DNA of 64,000 nt from Photobacterium ganghwense (GTDB taxonomy: Bacteria > Pseudomonadota > Gammaproteobacteria > Enterobacterales > Vibrionaceae): positions 744,001 to 808,000 of the forward strand of contig NZ_PYMI01000003.1 in the NCBI RefSeq assembly GCF_003025595.1, given 5' to 3'. How positions within the stretch are numbered: the first letter of the stretch is position 1; every line of letters starts with the position of its first letter. Under the pieces are notes generated by a model. The model was not told the origin of the DNA. It saw nothing but the letters and a program-made list of their open reading frames with translations, and did no database searches. The translations under genes were made by a program, and so were the position numbers. Below, in pieces: positions 8,523-16,891 of the stretch.

Positions 8523-9803
8523 TTACAGCAATTCGAGAATCATGGTTGCCAGAATCAGCATGAAAGCACCGCCGATACGGGATGAAATCTGAGCAAACGG
8601 CATCAGCTCCATACGCTTACTGGCTGCCAGTACCGCTACGTCACCCGTACCACCCATGTTAGCCATACACAGGCCAGCAGTGATAGAAGCTTCGATTGGG
8701 TTAAAGCCCATCAGACGACCGATGATGGCGGTACCGACTACGGCACCCAGTACAGTTGCGAACACCATCAGGAAGTAAACCAGTGTCAGTGAATCAAGAA
8801 TCTGGTTCAGGTCAGTGTAAGCAACGCCGATACCAACCAGTAGCGCCGGTGTCAGGTTGTCGACCACGAACTTATACCAACCGTGTGCTGCACGTTCCAG
8901 TTCACGAGGCATCAGACCTGCCACTTTAACCAGTGCCACGAAAATGATCATCAGTGCGTAAGTGTGCATGCTGATCACCGTACTCAGCATTGAGCCAACG
9001 TAGTACATAGTGATCGCCATCAGTGCACCGATACCCAGCACATTGATAGAAATTGGCTGCTCGTTTTCTTCTTCCGCTTTTGGTTCCGCAGCGCCGCGCA
9101 TCAGCTGGCCGTTACCGGTCAGAGACGGGAACATGTTACCGACTTTATCCAGCATACCTGCCATCACGATGGCCAGAGCATTACCAATGGCCAGTGCCGG
9201 TACCATTTTAGACATCAGCATCTCTGCTGACATGCCTGTGTTACCAGACATAATTTCAACCAGTGGAACCGCACCTGCACCCATGCCGCCACCCATAATT
9301 GGCAGAGCAATAAGCATGACTGAGTCCATGAAGCCGTGGCCCAGCAGTGAACCGGCAATACCGGCAAACAGGAAGGCAACGGCAACACCACCTAAAATCA
9401 CCGGGATGTATTTCAGGGCTGCTTTTTTCAGGACGTTTGTGTCCATGCCCAGAATAGAACCGGTTACCAGGCTGGCAATGAAGAAAGAAAGGAAGCCACC
9501 GCCTTTAACAAAAGAAGTGATGGATTCTGCGGTTTCTTGCGGAATCAGGCCACTGTGGAAAATGTAGGATGAGCCAAAAATAATGACAATGGCACCGCCA
9601 CCGAAGAATTGGTTAACGATCGGTGTTTTGTCACCGGCAACGTTCAGAATATAACCCACGACGGCCATAATACCGATTGCACCGATTATTCCTGTTGGCA
9701 TATTGTTCTGAACTGTTGCCAGAAGGATCACCGCTGCAGACAGCGCAAAGATGATGTTCATCATGCGTTTGTCTTTTAAAGACATGGTGTTATTGGAAAA
9801 CAT
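8523..9803 (-). CDS. 2-hydroxycarboxylate transporter (CitS/MaeN/CimH family)
   Basis: 426-residue inner-membrane carrier of the 2HCT family, which moves citrate, malate or lactate with Na+ or H+. The two re-entrant loops with GGxG signatures are visible: IMGGGMGAGAVPLVEI around residue 170 and CMANMGGTGDVAVLAASKRM near residue 385, followed by FAQISSRIGGA, where the conserved Arg contacts the substrate carboxylate. About eleven hydrophobic segments. It is separated by a terminator from the downstream CitAB-type two-component operon, which likely controls it. With the NAD-malic enzyme elsewhere in the window, malate uptake and oxidation is a plausible pathway. Citrate versus malate cannot be decided from sequence. 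Confidence 0.92.
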   Translation of the reverse strand: MFSNNTMSLKDKRMMNIIFALSAAVILLATVQNNMPTGIIGAIGIMAVVGYILNVAGDKTPIVNQFFGGGAIVIIFGSSYIFHSGLIPQETAESITSFVKGGGFLSFFIASLVTGSILGMDTNVLKKAALKYIPVILGGVAVAFLFAGIAGSLLGHGFMDSVMLIALPIMGGGMGAGAVPLVEIMSGNTGMSAEMLMSKMVPALAIGNALAIVMAGMLDKVGNMFPSLTGNGQLMRGAAEPKAEEENEQPISINVLGIGALMAITMYYVGSMLSTVISMHTYALMIIFVALVKVAGLMPRELERAAHGWYKFVVDNLTPALLVGIGVAYTDLNQILDSLTLVYFLMVFATVLGAVVGTAIIGRLMGFNPIEASITAGLCMANMGGTGDVAVLAASKRMELMPFAQISSRIGGAFMLILATMILELL

Positions 9804-10336
9804 AGTTCACCTGTGTAATTCATTGTTGTGATTTCGGGGGTAGTTTAACAACTTGTACACAGGCAGAAATTGAGAACTTCAATTATGTAACTATGTCGCA
9901 CTTTCGTAACTTTTGTAACCCTGGGTTGGATAATTATCTGGTTATTAAGCGAAAAATTGCGGTTATTTTTGACTTATTTTTGTACTATGCCGTATTAAGT
10001 TTATGTTGATAAGAGCTAAAAGCGAGATATTGGTTAGTAAACTTAGCTTATAGAATTTAATGAACCTACAATCATTTTTGAGATGCTTGATAAGTAGAAC
10101 TTGAAAGTGATTTGTAGGAAGAAGAGGTTGCTGAGTGCGAGAATTTCAATCTCTAAACGGCCTTATTACCAGTCCATTGTAATTCATGCTACATATTTGA
10201 GCAGAATGCAACTCCCCCCAAGGTTAAATTTCAGTTTATTTGGCTTGTTTTTCAAACTTTATAGAGATAACCTTAGCGCGATCGGAATAAGTGTGCTGTG
10301 TCATATTGGTTGAGTTGCTATCAAGGATTGATATAA
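9804..10336. other. Intergenic region upstream of the 2HCT gene
   Basis: About 530 bases, strongly AT-rich from 9950 on. The 9870-9925 part contains several GTAAC motifs in close spacing (near 9897, 9908 and 9917), a possible activator site for the leftward symporter gene, but this is weak. A 70-codon frame (10101-10313) has no ribosome site and is not called. Confidence 0.35.
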
Positions 10337-10891
10337 ATGGTAAAATATTGGCTATCTTGCCTTGTCTTCCTATTTCTTTTCAGTAGTAAATCATTTTCTG
10401 ACGAATCAGAAAATGTACCTAATAAAATAATTACTTTGGAATATATGGGGATAAATGGTGAGCATTTTGAGTGGTATAAGGATGGCGTTGAAGTCGTTTG
10501 GAACCCCCATGCACCCAAGTCAAATATTGATTCAGAACCCAATTTTTTCGGGTGGCTTTACATCAGTCATTTTAGCCCATCATTTTTAAATGAAAATCAG
10601 AGTGTTACGATTAGACGAAAAAACGCACTTAAAACAGAGTTATCAACTAAGCCAGCTGCACCCTATGCATTTTTATATAATAGCGGAGGGGCGAACTTAT
10701 TCCCTTCAGAGTTTCATTTATATGAAAGAAACCCAATACGGTTGTACGTATATGGTTACGAGAAAATAGAGAGAAACACTACGTCAGAAAAGTCTTTCGT
10801 TTATGCTGAGCGTTTGGAATATACTATTGATGTTTTTATGAATATAACGGTTGGCGTTGAGTTGGATTACTACCAAAAGATGAAAATTTGA
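10337..10891 (+). CDS. Putative exported protein, unknown
   Basis: 184 residues, AT-rich unlike its neighbours. The N-terminus MVKYWLSCLVFLFLFSSKSFS is a cleavable signal peptide with predicted cleavage near Ser-Phe-Ser/Asp. The mature protein has no cysteine or recognisable motif. It is rich in aromatic residues and beta-like strands (EYMGINGEHFEWYKDGVEVVW). AAGGA lies 10 bases before the ATG. I do not recognise a family. Composition and isolation in a gene-poor stretch suggest a lineage-specific or acquired gene. Confidence 0.5.
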   Translation: MVKYWLSCLVFLFLFSSKSFSDESENVPNKIITLEYMGINGEHFEWYKDGVEVVWNPHAPKSNIDSEPNFFGWLYISHFSPSFLNENQSVTIRRKNALKTELSTKPAAPYAFLYNSGGANLFPSEFHLYERNPIRLYVYGYEKIERNTTSEKSFVYAERLEYTIDVFMNITVGVELDYYQKMKI

Positions 10892-11736
10892 TTGGTAGAC
10901 ATTTCTTCAAGTCAAGCATGAAAACTTTCTATCAAAGAAATTTTTGTTGTCAGATTCGTAGGACTGGTAAATACCACGTTATGTGTAAAGTACAATTATT
11001 TCACAATGAAGAGGCTACAGAAGCGTGGTGTCAGACTAAATAAAAAATAAAGCTAATTATTTTTTTGTGCAATATATAATCTATTTGGGGTGTTAATAAA
11101 CCGCGTTGTATGATTTTTGGGATATTTCTGAGGTTAATCGCTGCTTTCTTGGCAGTATTAATGTTGAAATGGCTAAATAATAGACTCAATTATTCAATGT
11201 CTTATGAAAGCCCTGGGGCTTGTGTGGATTTTTCTTGATAGAGTTTATGTATATGCTGCTATCACCTCAAAAGTCGTTGCTGCTAGTGTCTACCCCACAT
11301 AATTTTTGTGAAAGTTAGAGTGATACTTTACTCTTCTCGATCTTGTTTTGTTTGAAACTGACGTTAGACCAATGCGGACAATGCATGTCAGGTCAGACCA
11401 ACAACATGACTTAACCATATAGAGTCCGGAAAACTGATTCGAGTCTATTGCAATATTATTTTTAAGTTTTTTTGTTCAGTTGTGTGCCTGATTGTTGCTT
11501 TCTATTCCAGTAAAAATGCAATAAATACAATTGTTTGACTGTTGGATTGCAACCTGTGTCGAGGCAGAGTTGAAGAATAAAACGCCAAACAAATACAATT
11601 AAATATAAAATTAAAGGTGAAATCCTGTTTGGAGTGTGGACAATACTCCGCGGCTAAAACGTATTATCCCTTCCGGCACCAGTATGGTGCTCGCTCAATC
11701 AAACGACAAAAACAACGATAGACAGGTACACCTTAC
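10892..11736. other. Long AT-rich intergenic stretch
   Basis: About 845 bases with no convincing gene. Two small hairpins lie near its right end: GGAGT (11631-11635)/ACTCC (11645-11649) and GCACC (11676-11680)/GGTGC (11686-11690), in the leader of the next gene. Nothing else recognised; it may be decayed coding sequence. Confidence 0.4.
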
Positions 11737-12261
11737 GTGGTTTTCACGAACGCGCAACTCACAACGATTCATCATGCTCTGACGAAAGGGGCTGTATGTT
11801 TAGATGATCACCTGGTACAGGGTGTGCTGGTGTATGTCGAAAGTATAGTGATTAGCCACGGTATTGAGCGGTTCGATTATCTGGAGCTGTCGCAGCTTCA
11901 GAATCCGTGTGCGTATATTCGAATGCGGTCATTACAGCCTATCAACTTTTTTAATGACTGTGATGAACCGGATGTTGAAAGGGTATGTCGCGACCAGAAC
12001 TTTAAACCCATTACGCTGCAGGTGTGTTATCCGGTTTATTATCCCAATGCTGATCCTGAACCTGAATGGCAAACCTATGCCAGATATGAGCGTGCGCAGG
12101 TCATCGAGGCGATCAACACGATGCTAAGCCTGCTCTGTGATCAGCAGTTCACAAGCTGTCGTCGTTGTCAGTGCTATTTACCCACGGGTTTTATGACCAA
12201 TGGAAAATGCCGATATTGCTGTGTTGACCAGCGTCGTCATCGTGAAGTCAATCACCGGTAG
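11737..12261 (+). CDS. Unknown protein with C-terminal zinc-ribbon-like cysteines
   Basis: 174 residues from GTG 11737. The C-terminus carries closely spaced cysteines, SCRRCQCYLPTGFMTNGKCRYCC, arranged as CxxCxC then CxxCC, which looks like a zinc ribbon. The N-terminal part is mostly helical with no known motif. No strong Shine-Dalgarno is seen before the GTG and no in-frame ATG exists nearby, so the start is uncertain. Flanked by intergenic sequence; function unknown. Confidence 0.5.
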   Translation: MVFTNAQLTTIHHALTKGAVCLDDHLVQGVLVYVESIVISHGIERFDYLELSQLQNPCAYIRMRSLQPINFFNDCDEPDVERVCRDQNFKPITLQVCYPVYYPNADPEPEWQTYARYERAQVIEAINTMLSLLCDQQFTSCRRCQCYLPTGFMTNGKCRYCCVDQRRHREVNHR

Positions 12262-12394
12262 GTCATGATAGAATGGCGTCTTATGGCGCTGTTAATGCCA
12301 TAGGCGATACAGCCCCCGCATCTCATCTTGACGGACGATAGCTTGCTTCCCAGGTATATACAGACAACGTTGTACTATTAACCACGACTGATGA

Positions 12395-12574
12395 CTACGA
12401 CTGATAGGTCGCTTCAAGATTTCGCTGCATGATTTCCAGTTGCGCAAGCAGAGAAGGAACCTCTTGCGTTTTACCTCTTGAAATAGCCTGGCGAATTTTT
12501 TTCTGACAGGAACGAACACGACTGATGTAGTGTTTTCTGGCAAAAATCTTTCTTAGCCCGATTGCTTGGTCCAT
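12395..12574 (-). CDS. Small basic protein, unknown
   Basis: 59 residues, MDQAIGLRKIFARKHYISR onward, very basic in the first half and helical in the second (PSLLAQLEIMQRNLEATY). A strong ribosome site AAGGAG lies 7 bases before the ATG at 12574, which supports a real gene. No family recognised. It lies convergent to the zinc-ribbon gene, and its upstream region is shared with the lipase promoter region. Confidence 0.5.
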   Translation of the reverse strand: MDQAIGLRKIFARKHYISRVRSCQKKIRQAISRGKTQEVPSLLAQLEIMQRNLEATYQS

Positions 12575-12853
12575 CACTTTCTCCTTAGCGACATTTGTAC
12601 TTTTTTATTTAGTATTACCTAGTTTAAAAAAAGAATTGTCGGATTTATGTCAAAATTTTATTGCAACTAATAGCATATTGATGGGATATGGCTCGGTATC
12701 TACTTTTGCGTGACCTGTCTTATTGAGAGTTACATCAAAATGTTGATATGGAGCCAGAGTTCACAGTTATTCATTCAGCTTAAATGTTCCCGTGATTGCA
12801 CGTTATTTGTTCATCTACCTTTTAAAAGCGTCTGTAATTAAAAGGAAAATAAC

Positions 12854-13807
12854 GTGAAACTTAAAACAATCATCATCTCTGCCATGTTGGCAGGTAGTGC
12901 TGCCTCTGCCCCCGTTTTTGCGTCAGCCAGCGCATCCTCATTGGAACTATCTGGTTATACCGCAACGAAATACCCTATTGTATTGGTTCATGGCTTATTT
13001 GGCTTTGATAGCCTGGCCGGCGTAGATTATTTCTACGGCATTCCCCATTCGTTGACCAAAGATGGTGCGGCTGTATTTGTTGCACAGGTATCAGCAACAA
13101 ACAGTACAGAAGCCAGGGGGGAGCAACTATTAGCGCAGGTCGAAAATCTGCTGGCCGCGACCGGATCAGAGAAGGTCAACCTGATCGGCCATAGTCACGG
13201 TGGCCCAACGGCCCGGTATGTGGCGTCTGTACGCCCGGATCTTGTTGCGTCGGTCACCAGTGTGGGTGGCGTTCATAAAGGATCTCGTGTGGCGGATGTG
13301 CTTAGAGGGGCTGTGCCGCCGGGCTCTATATCAGAAGGCGTTGCTGTAAAAATGGCTGAAGGATTGACTACCTTAATTGGGTTGTTGTCAGGCGGCCATA
13401 ATCTTGAGCAAGATCCTCTGGCTTCACTGGAGGCGCTGACAACTGCTGGATCACTGGCGTTTAATCGTGACTATCCGGAAGGTGTACCTACCAGCGATTG
13501 TGGTGATGGCCAATTTCTGGCTGACAATGGGGTGTATTACTACTCCTGGACGGGATCTGCAACATTTACTAATGTGCTTGACCCGACAGATGGAGCCATG
13601 ACGATGCTCGGCTGGGTGTTTGATGGACCGAGTGACGGGCTGGTTGGGGTGTGTAGTGCGCACTTAGGCAAAGTCATTCGCGATGATTACAAAATGAATC
13701 ATCTGGATGAAATCAACGGCCTGTTGGGTATTCATCATCTGTTTGAAACTGATCCGGTGACGTTGTATCGCCAGCATGCAAACCGCCTGAAGTTACAAGG
13801 TTTGTAA
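12854..13807 (+). CDS. lipA: Secreted triacylglycerol lipase (family I.1/I.2)
   Basis: 317 residues. Sec signal peptide (about 1-24, ending PVFASA), then an alpha/beta-hydrolase with oxyanion loop VHGLFGF (residues 45-51), nucleophile Ser114 in GHSHGG, catalytic Asp in the PSDGLVGVCS segment and His in NHLDEING. Two cysteines (TSDCGDG and VGVCSAH) match the conserved disulphide of Pseudomonas/Vibrio lipases. It hydrolyses long-chain triglycerides outside the cell after type II secretion. The start is GTG 12854 with AAGGAAAA upstream. The next gene, 8 bases on, encodes its dedicated foldase, the usual lipA-lif operon. Confidence 0.93.
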   Translation: MKLKTIIISAMLAGSAASAPVFASASASSLELSGYTATKYPIVLVHGLFGFDSLAGVDYFYGIPHSLTKDGAAVFVAQVSATNSTEARGEQLLAQVENLLAATGSEKVNLIGHSHGGPTARYVASVRPDLVASVTSVGGVHKGSRVADVLRGAVPPGSISEGVAVKMAEGLTTLIGLLSGGHNLEQDPLASLEALTTAGSLAFNRDYPEGVPTSDCGDGQFLADNGVYYYSWTGSATFTNVLDPTDGAMTMLGWVFDGPSDGLVGVCSAHLGKVIRDDYKMNHLDEINGLLGIHHLFETDPVTLYRQHANRLKLQGL

Positions 13808-13818
13808 GGGGGGATGTG

Positions 13819-15045
13819 ATGGTGAAACATCGTCAATCTTTAGGTTGGGGTGGCCGTGTCGGTGAGGCCACCCGAAAACTGGCTGTCAGGCCATCGTATT
13901 TGCAGGATTTGGCTTTGAAGAATCGGCATGTGCAGAATCAAGCTGGGAACGCAAAAGCGCAAATTAAGAGCAGGCTTGGGGTGTTGTTATGTGCGGGAGT
14001 TGCGGCTTTGTCTTTTGCTGGCTACCAAAGCGCGCTTAACAGCCAGGCTTTATTGCCGTACCAGGCTGAACCCTCTTACGCCTCCGATAACCAGGAAGGC
14101 GCCGTTCTTGGTTTTGCTAAGGTAGGAGAAACCTCAGCTGAGACATCTGTAGCAGAAGCCTTGAATCTGCCGGTGGCACAAGTGCCTTCACAGCTTAACA
14201 CTTTGGTTGACACTGCCTCTTACAAGGCGTTGTTTGACTATCTGCTGTCCGGATTGGGTGAGTCGGATCTTACGAGGGTTCGCGAGGCTCTGCAGCAGTA
14301 TATAGACACCACCTTGCCCCCTGGAGCGCTGCCGACAGCAGACGTGATGAGGCTGTTTGATCAATATGTCGCGTACAAAAGGGCGCTGGCAGATATGTCG
14401 TTACCCGCTTCCTCTCCGTCGTCTGTCACAGAGCCAATTATTGCCGAAATTGAATCAGTTGATGTCGTGCCCATGAGTACTGAGGCTGTCGGTGTAGACG
14501 CTTTGCGCCAGCTCCATCAGCAAATTCTTGACTTGCAGGCGCGCTATTTTACGGGTGATGAGTCTGAGATGTTGTTTGCTGATGAAAACCGCTTGCGTCA
14601 GTTGGCTATTGATAAACGGCAAATAGCTTCCTCGGCAATGGATGATGAAGAGGCTGGCGATAGGGCACAGGTGCTGTTGGCTGGTCAGCCGGACTATATT
14701 CAGCAGGCTGAGAGAAATGTCAGTCTGGCGTCTCAGCTGACATCGGGGCAAGCCCTGCCGGAGCAGGAACGTTATATCTTGCGTTCGGCGCTGGTGGGGG
14801 AAGCCGCAGCTGAAAGGCTGGCTGATTTGGATCGGTCCAGAGAAACCTTTAATGATCATCTGACAGCGTATCTGGCGGAACGACAGGAGATGCTTGCTAC
14901 ACAGGGGCTCTCTGAATCGGATAAGCAGCTGCAGATAGGGCGGCTGCGCGAGTCTTTTTTTGCCAGAAAACAGTGGCGAAGGGTACAAGCGCTGGAGCGC
15001 CTGCATGACCGTGATAGTCTGGTGAATAGCTCTGTAGCGCCTTGA
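13819..15045 (+). CDS. lifO: Lipase-specific foldase (Lif, lipase chaperone)
   Basis: 408 residues. A membrane anchor (about 53-70, RLGVLLCAGVAALSFAGYQ) is followed by a variable Ala/Pro/Ser linker and the helical foldase domain with the Lif signature RxxFDYxLSxxGE, here KALFDYLLSGLGE (about 138-149). Lif proteins hold the periplasmic lipase while it folds. A polypurine ribosome site AGGGGGG ends 5 bases before ATG 13819; GTG at 13816 or 13822 are alternatives. The 50-residue cytoplasmic N-terminus is longer than usual for the family and basic, so a later start cannot be excluded. Co-transcribed with lipA. Confidence 0.9.
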   Translation: MVKHRQSLGWGGRVGEATRKLAVRPSYLQDLALKNRHVQNQAGNAKAQIKSRLGVLLCAGVAALSFAGYQSALNSQALLPYQAEPSYASDNQEGAVLGFAKVGETSAETSVAEALNLPVAQVPSQLNTLVDTASYKALFDYLLSGLGESDLTRVREALQQYIDTTLPPGALPTADVMRLFDQYVAYKRALADMSLPASSPSSVTEPIIAEIESVDVVPMSTEAVGVDALRQLHQQILDLQARYFTGDESEMLFADENRLRQLAIDKRQIASSAMDDEEAGDRAQVLLAGQPDYIQQAERNVSLASQLTSGQALPEQERYILRSALVGEAAAERLADLDRSRETFNDHLTAYLAERQEMLATQGLSESDKQLQIGRLRESFFARKQWRRVQALERLHDRDSLVNSSVAP

Positions 15046-15168
15046 GTTGTGTGTCTTTGTTGCCTGCCTGAGTTTCTATTTTGAGTTGTGGGTTATGAAT
15101 GCTTGGTTTCAGATAAGCAAAAGGTCGAGAACAATTGGAATGAGCTACAACCTGCGTCAATAAAGACA

Positions 15169-15192
15169 AACGCCAGGCTACTGCCTGGCGTT
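15169..15192. terminator. Bidirectional terminator between lif and the next gene
   Basis: Perfect 10-bp stem AACGCCAGGC/GCCTGGCGTT with a TACT loop, placed between convergent genes. T-rich flanks on both strands (TTCTTTGTCT on plus; TTTGTCTTTA on minus). Confidence 0.8.
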
Positions 15193-15275
15193 CTTTGTCT
15201 GCTGACATAAACAGTGTAGGTGTCATGTTTGGGTCTGTTGCTGTGTGACGTGCAAACAGGCCGGCGACAAAACCC

Positions 15276-15647
15276 TCAGGATTTCTGGGTTGGCTGCAGC
15301 AAAGAGCCCAGATAGCGGACAACGTGAGCCGCGTCTTGTGCGGTATGGGTAATCTTCTTGATGATAGCTTCGGCACGTTCTGTGTCATCACCCAGCGCGG
15401 AGCGGACTTTTTCATTCATTTCCTGAGCGTGCTCCAGTTTTTGTTTACAGTCTTCAAACAGAGCAGACAGAAACTGGATATCGACCTCACCGCCTTTGAT
15501 AAACATTTCAGCGGCAAGCTTGTAGACAGTGAAAAACTTTGTCGCCATGTCTTTTTTGCTTGGGTCGCTTTCTTTCGCCCAGTCATTTGCCCAGTCTTTG
15601 AAAATAATGGCAATTTCCGGGTTAGGAATGATGTTTACTTGTTGCAT
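15276..15647 (-). CDS. Conserved-looking small helical protein, unknown
   Basis: 123 residues from ATG 15647, with GAGG 9 bases upstream; a TTG one codon earlier is possible. Almost wholly alpha-helical and acidic, no signal peptide, one cysteine. Sequence such as KDWANDWAKESDPSKKDMATKF and heptad-like leucines suggest a soluble cytoplasmic helical bundle. No family recognised. It converges on the lipase operon. Confidence 0.65.
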   Translation of the reverse strand: MQQVNIIPNPEIAIIFKDWANDWAKESDPSKKDMATKFFTVYKLAAEMFIKGGEVDIQFLSALFEDCKQKLEHAQEMNEKVRSALGDDTERAEAIIKKITHTAQDAAHVVRYLGSLLQPTQKS

Positions 15648-15919
15648 CAATGGTGTCCTCAGGCGTTCAGCAAGTGGTTGTGGGGCGTCAGTGTACTGGA
15701 GGGGGGAGCAAGGTGAAAGTCAGTCACACCTGACTGTATGAATTATGATCACATTTGTACGGGGCAGCGTATGCCTTGTCAGAGATTCACAAACATTCTG
15801 CCTATGAGCCTATCCGTAACTCTGGTATCTGTCACTCGGGTATCAGTATCTCTGGCATCAGAAAATGGGCGTTCGCAGACAGGGCTGGTTGATCAATGAT
15901 CGTGAGCAGGAGGATGTCG

Positions 15920-16780
15920 ATGAAAATAGGGTTGTTTGAGCAATGCCAATGGTTACTGTTAAGTCAGAGAACTGCACGTACTCACGGACAGTTAGTCAAG
16001 CTTGTCAGCGGGCGATTGCTGGAGGGGATGGCACGATTAGGACGTGGTGTATTGGGTTGTACCGTATTGGGGCGTACTGGGCTGGGTTGTAAGGTTCTTG
16101 TTTGTACCGTTCTTACGCGTACGATTCTCAGGTGTACTGCTTTATGGCGTCATGTTCTATTTCGTCATGCTCTATGGGGCCATGATCTATGGGGTATAGC
16201 CTTCAGGTATGGTGCGCTTGGTTCGATTGCAGTGATTTCAGGTGCAGTATTGGCAGAGACGTATTCACCTGCTACTGAAAACCAGCCAAAGATTGAGCAA
16301 CAGACATGCAGCAAGTTATTGTCCCATCAATTTAAAAAGCTCAATTCGTCAGATGAGATTGACCTGTGCGCTCAGTTCCGTGGCAAGGTGTTGTTGGTCG
16401 TGAATACGGCCAGTCAGTGCGGTTACACGCCTCAGTTTGAACAACTGGAAGCGCTGCATCAGCGTTATCGTCAGCAAGGGCTGTCTGTCATTGGTTTCCC
16501 GTCGAATGATTTCCGGCAGGACAGAGGCAGTGAAGCGGATTCTGCCAAAGTGTGCTATCTCGATTACGGTGTGACCTTCACCATGCTTGAACGCAGCCAT
16601 GTTACCGGTGAGCAGGCGAACCCGGTTTTCAGGCAACTGGCTAATGACGCAGGTGTTGCTCCAAGCTGGAACTTCTTTAAATACATTGTCGATAGAAATG
16701 GTAAAGCCGTGGCTGTATTTTCCAGTCGTACCACGCCGGATGATCCATTGATTGTCGCGACAATAGAAAAGTTGTTGTGA
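15920..16780 (+). CDS. Glutathione peroxidase with repeat-derived N-terminus
   Basis: 286 residues from ATG 15920, chosen because AGGAGG lies 6 bases upstream; an earlier in-frame ATG (15896) precedes that site. The C-terminal 160 residues are a thioredoxin-fold glutathione peroxidase: VNTASQCGYTPQFEQLE with active Cys167, GFPSNDF, and WNFFKYIVD carrying the conserved Trp and Asn. It reduces peroxides with glutathione or thioredoxin. Residues about 38-100 are unusual: a degenerate Leu/Cys/Arg/Gly-rich repeat (GCTVLGRT, VCTVLTRT, RCTALWRH, RHALWGHD) encoded by short tandem DNA repeats, then a short hydrophobic stretch LGSIAVISGAVLAE that looks like the end of a signal peptide. The repeat seems to have expanded inside the signal region. 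Confidence 0.85.
   Translation: MKIGLFEQCQWLLLSQRTARTHGQLVKLVSGRLLEGMARLGRGVLGCTVLGRTGLGCKVLVCTVLTRTILRCTALWRHVLFRHALWGHDLWGIAFRYGALGSIAVISGAVLAETYSPATENQPKIEQQTCSKLLSHQFKKLNSSDEIDLCAQFRGKVLLVVNTASQCGYTPQFEQLEALHQRYRQQGLSVIGFPSNDFRQDRGSEADSAKVCYLDYGVTFTMLERSHVTGEQANPVFRQLANDAGVAPSWNFFKYIVDRNGKAVAVFSSRTTPDDPLIVATIEKLL
16040..16200 (+). repeat. Degenerate short tandem repeat inside the peroxidase gene
   Basis: A run of imperfect 12-15-base units of the type GGNTGTACNGTNNTG then NTATGGNGTCATG (for example TTGTACCGTATTGGGGCG, TTGTACCGTTCTTACGCG, CTATGGGGCCATGATCTATGG). All lie in one open frame and encode the odd N-terminal region of the glutathione peroxidase. Confidence 0.65.
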
Positions 16781-16822
16781 GTGCTGACCCTGTGAAACGG
16801 GTATGTAACGTGGCATAACAAA

Positions 16823-16848
16823 CACAGCCGACAAAATTGTCGGCTGTG
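16823..16848 (-). terminator. Terminator after the 5'-nucleotidase gene
   Basis: Perfect 11-bp stem CACAGCCGACA/TGTCGGCTGTG with a 4-base loop, followed on the minus strand by TTTGTT. Lies between two convergent genes, so it may also help stop the peroxidase transcript. Confidence 0.8.
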
Positions 16849-16891
16849 GGGTAACAGACTGATTGTAAGGGCTAAAACCTGAAATGACAGC

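Noticed and set aside
10101..10313. 70-codon plus-strand frame
   Set aside because: No ribosome site, highly basic and atypical composition; not distinguishable from chance.
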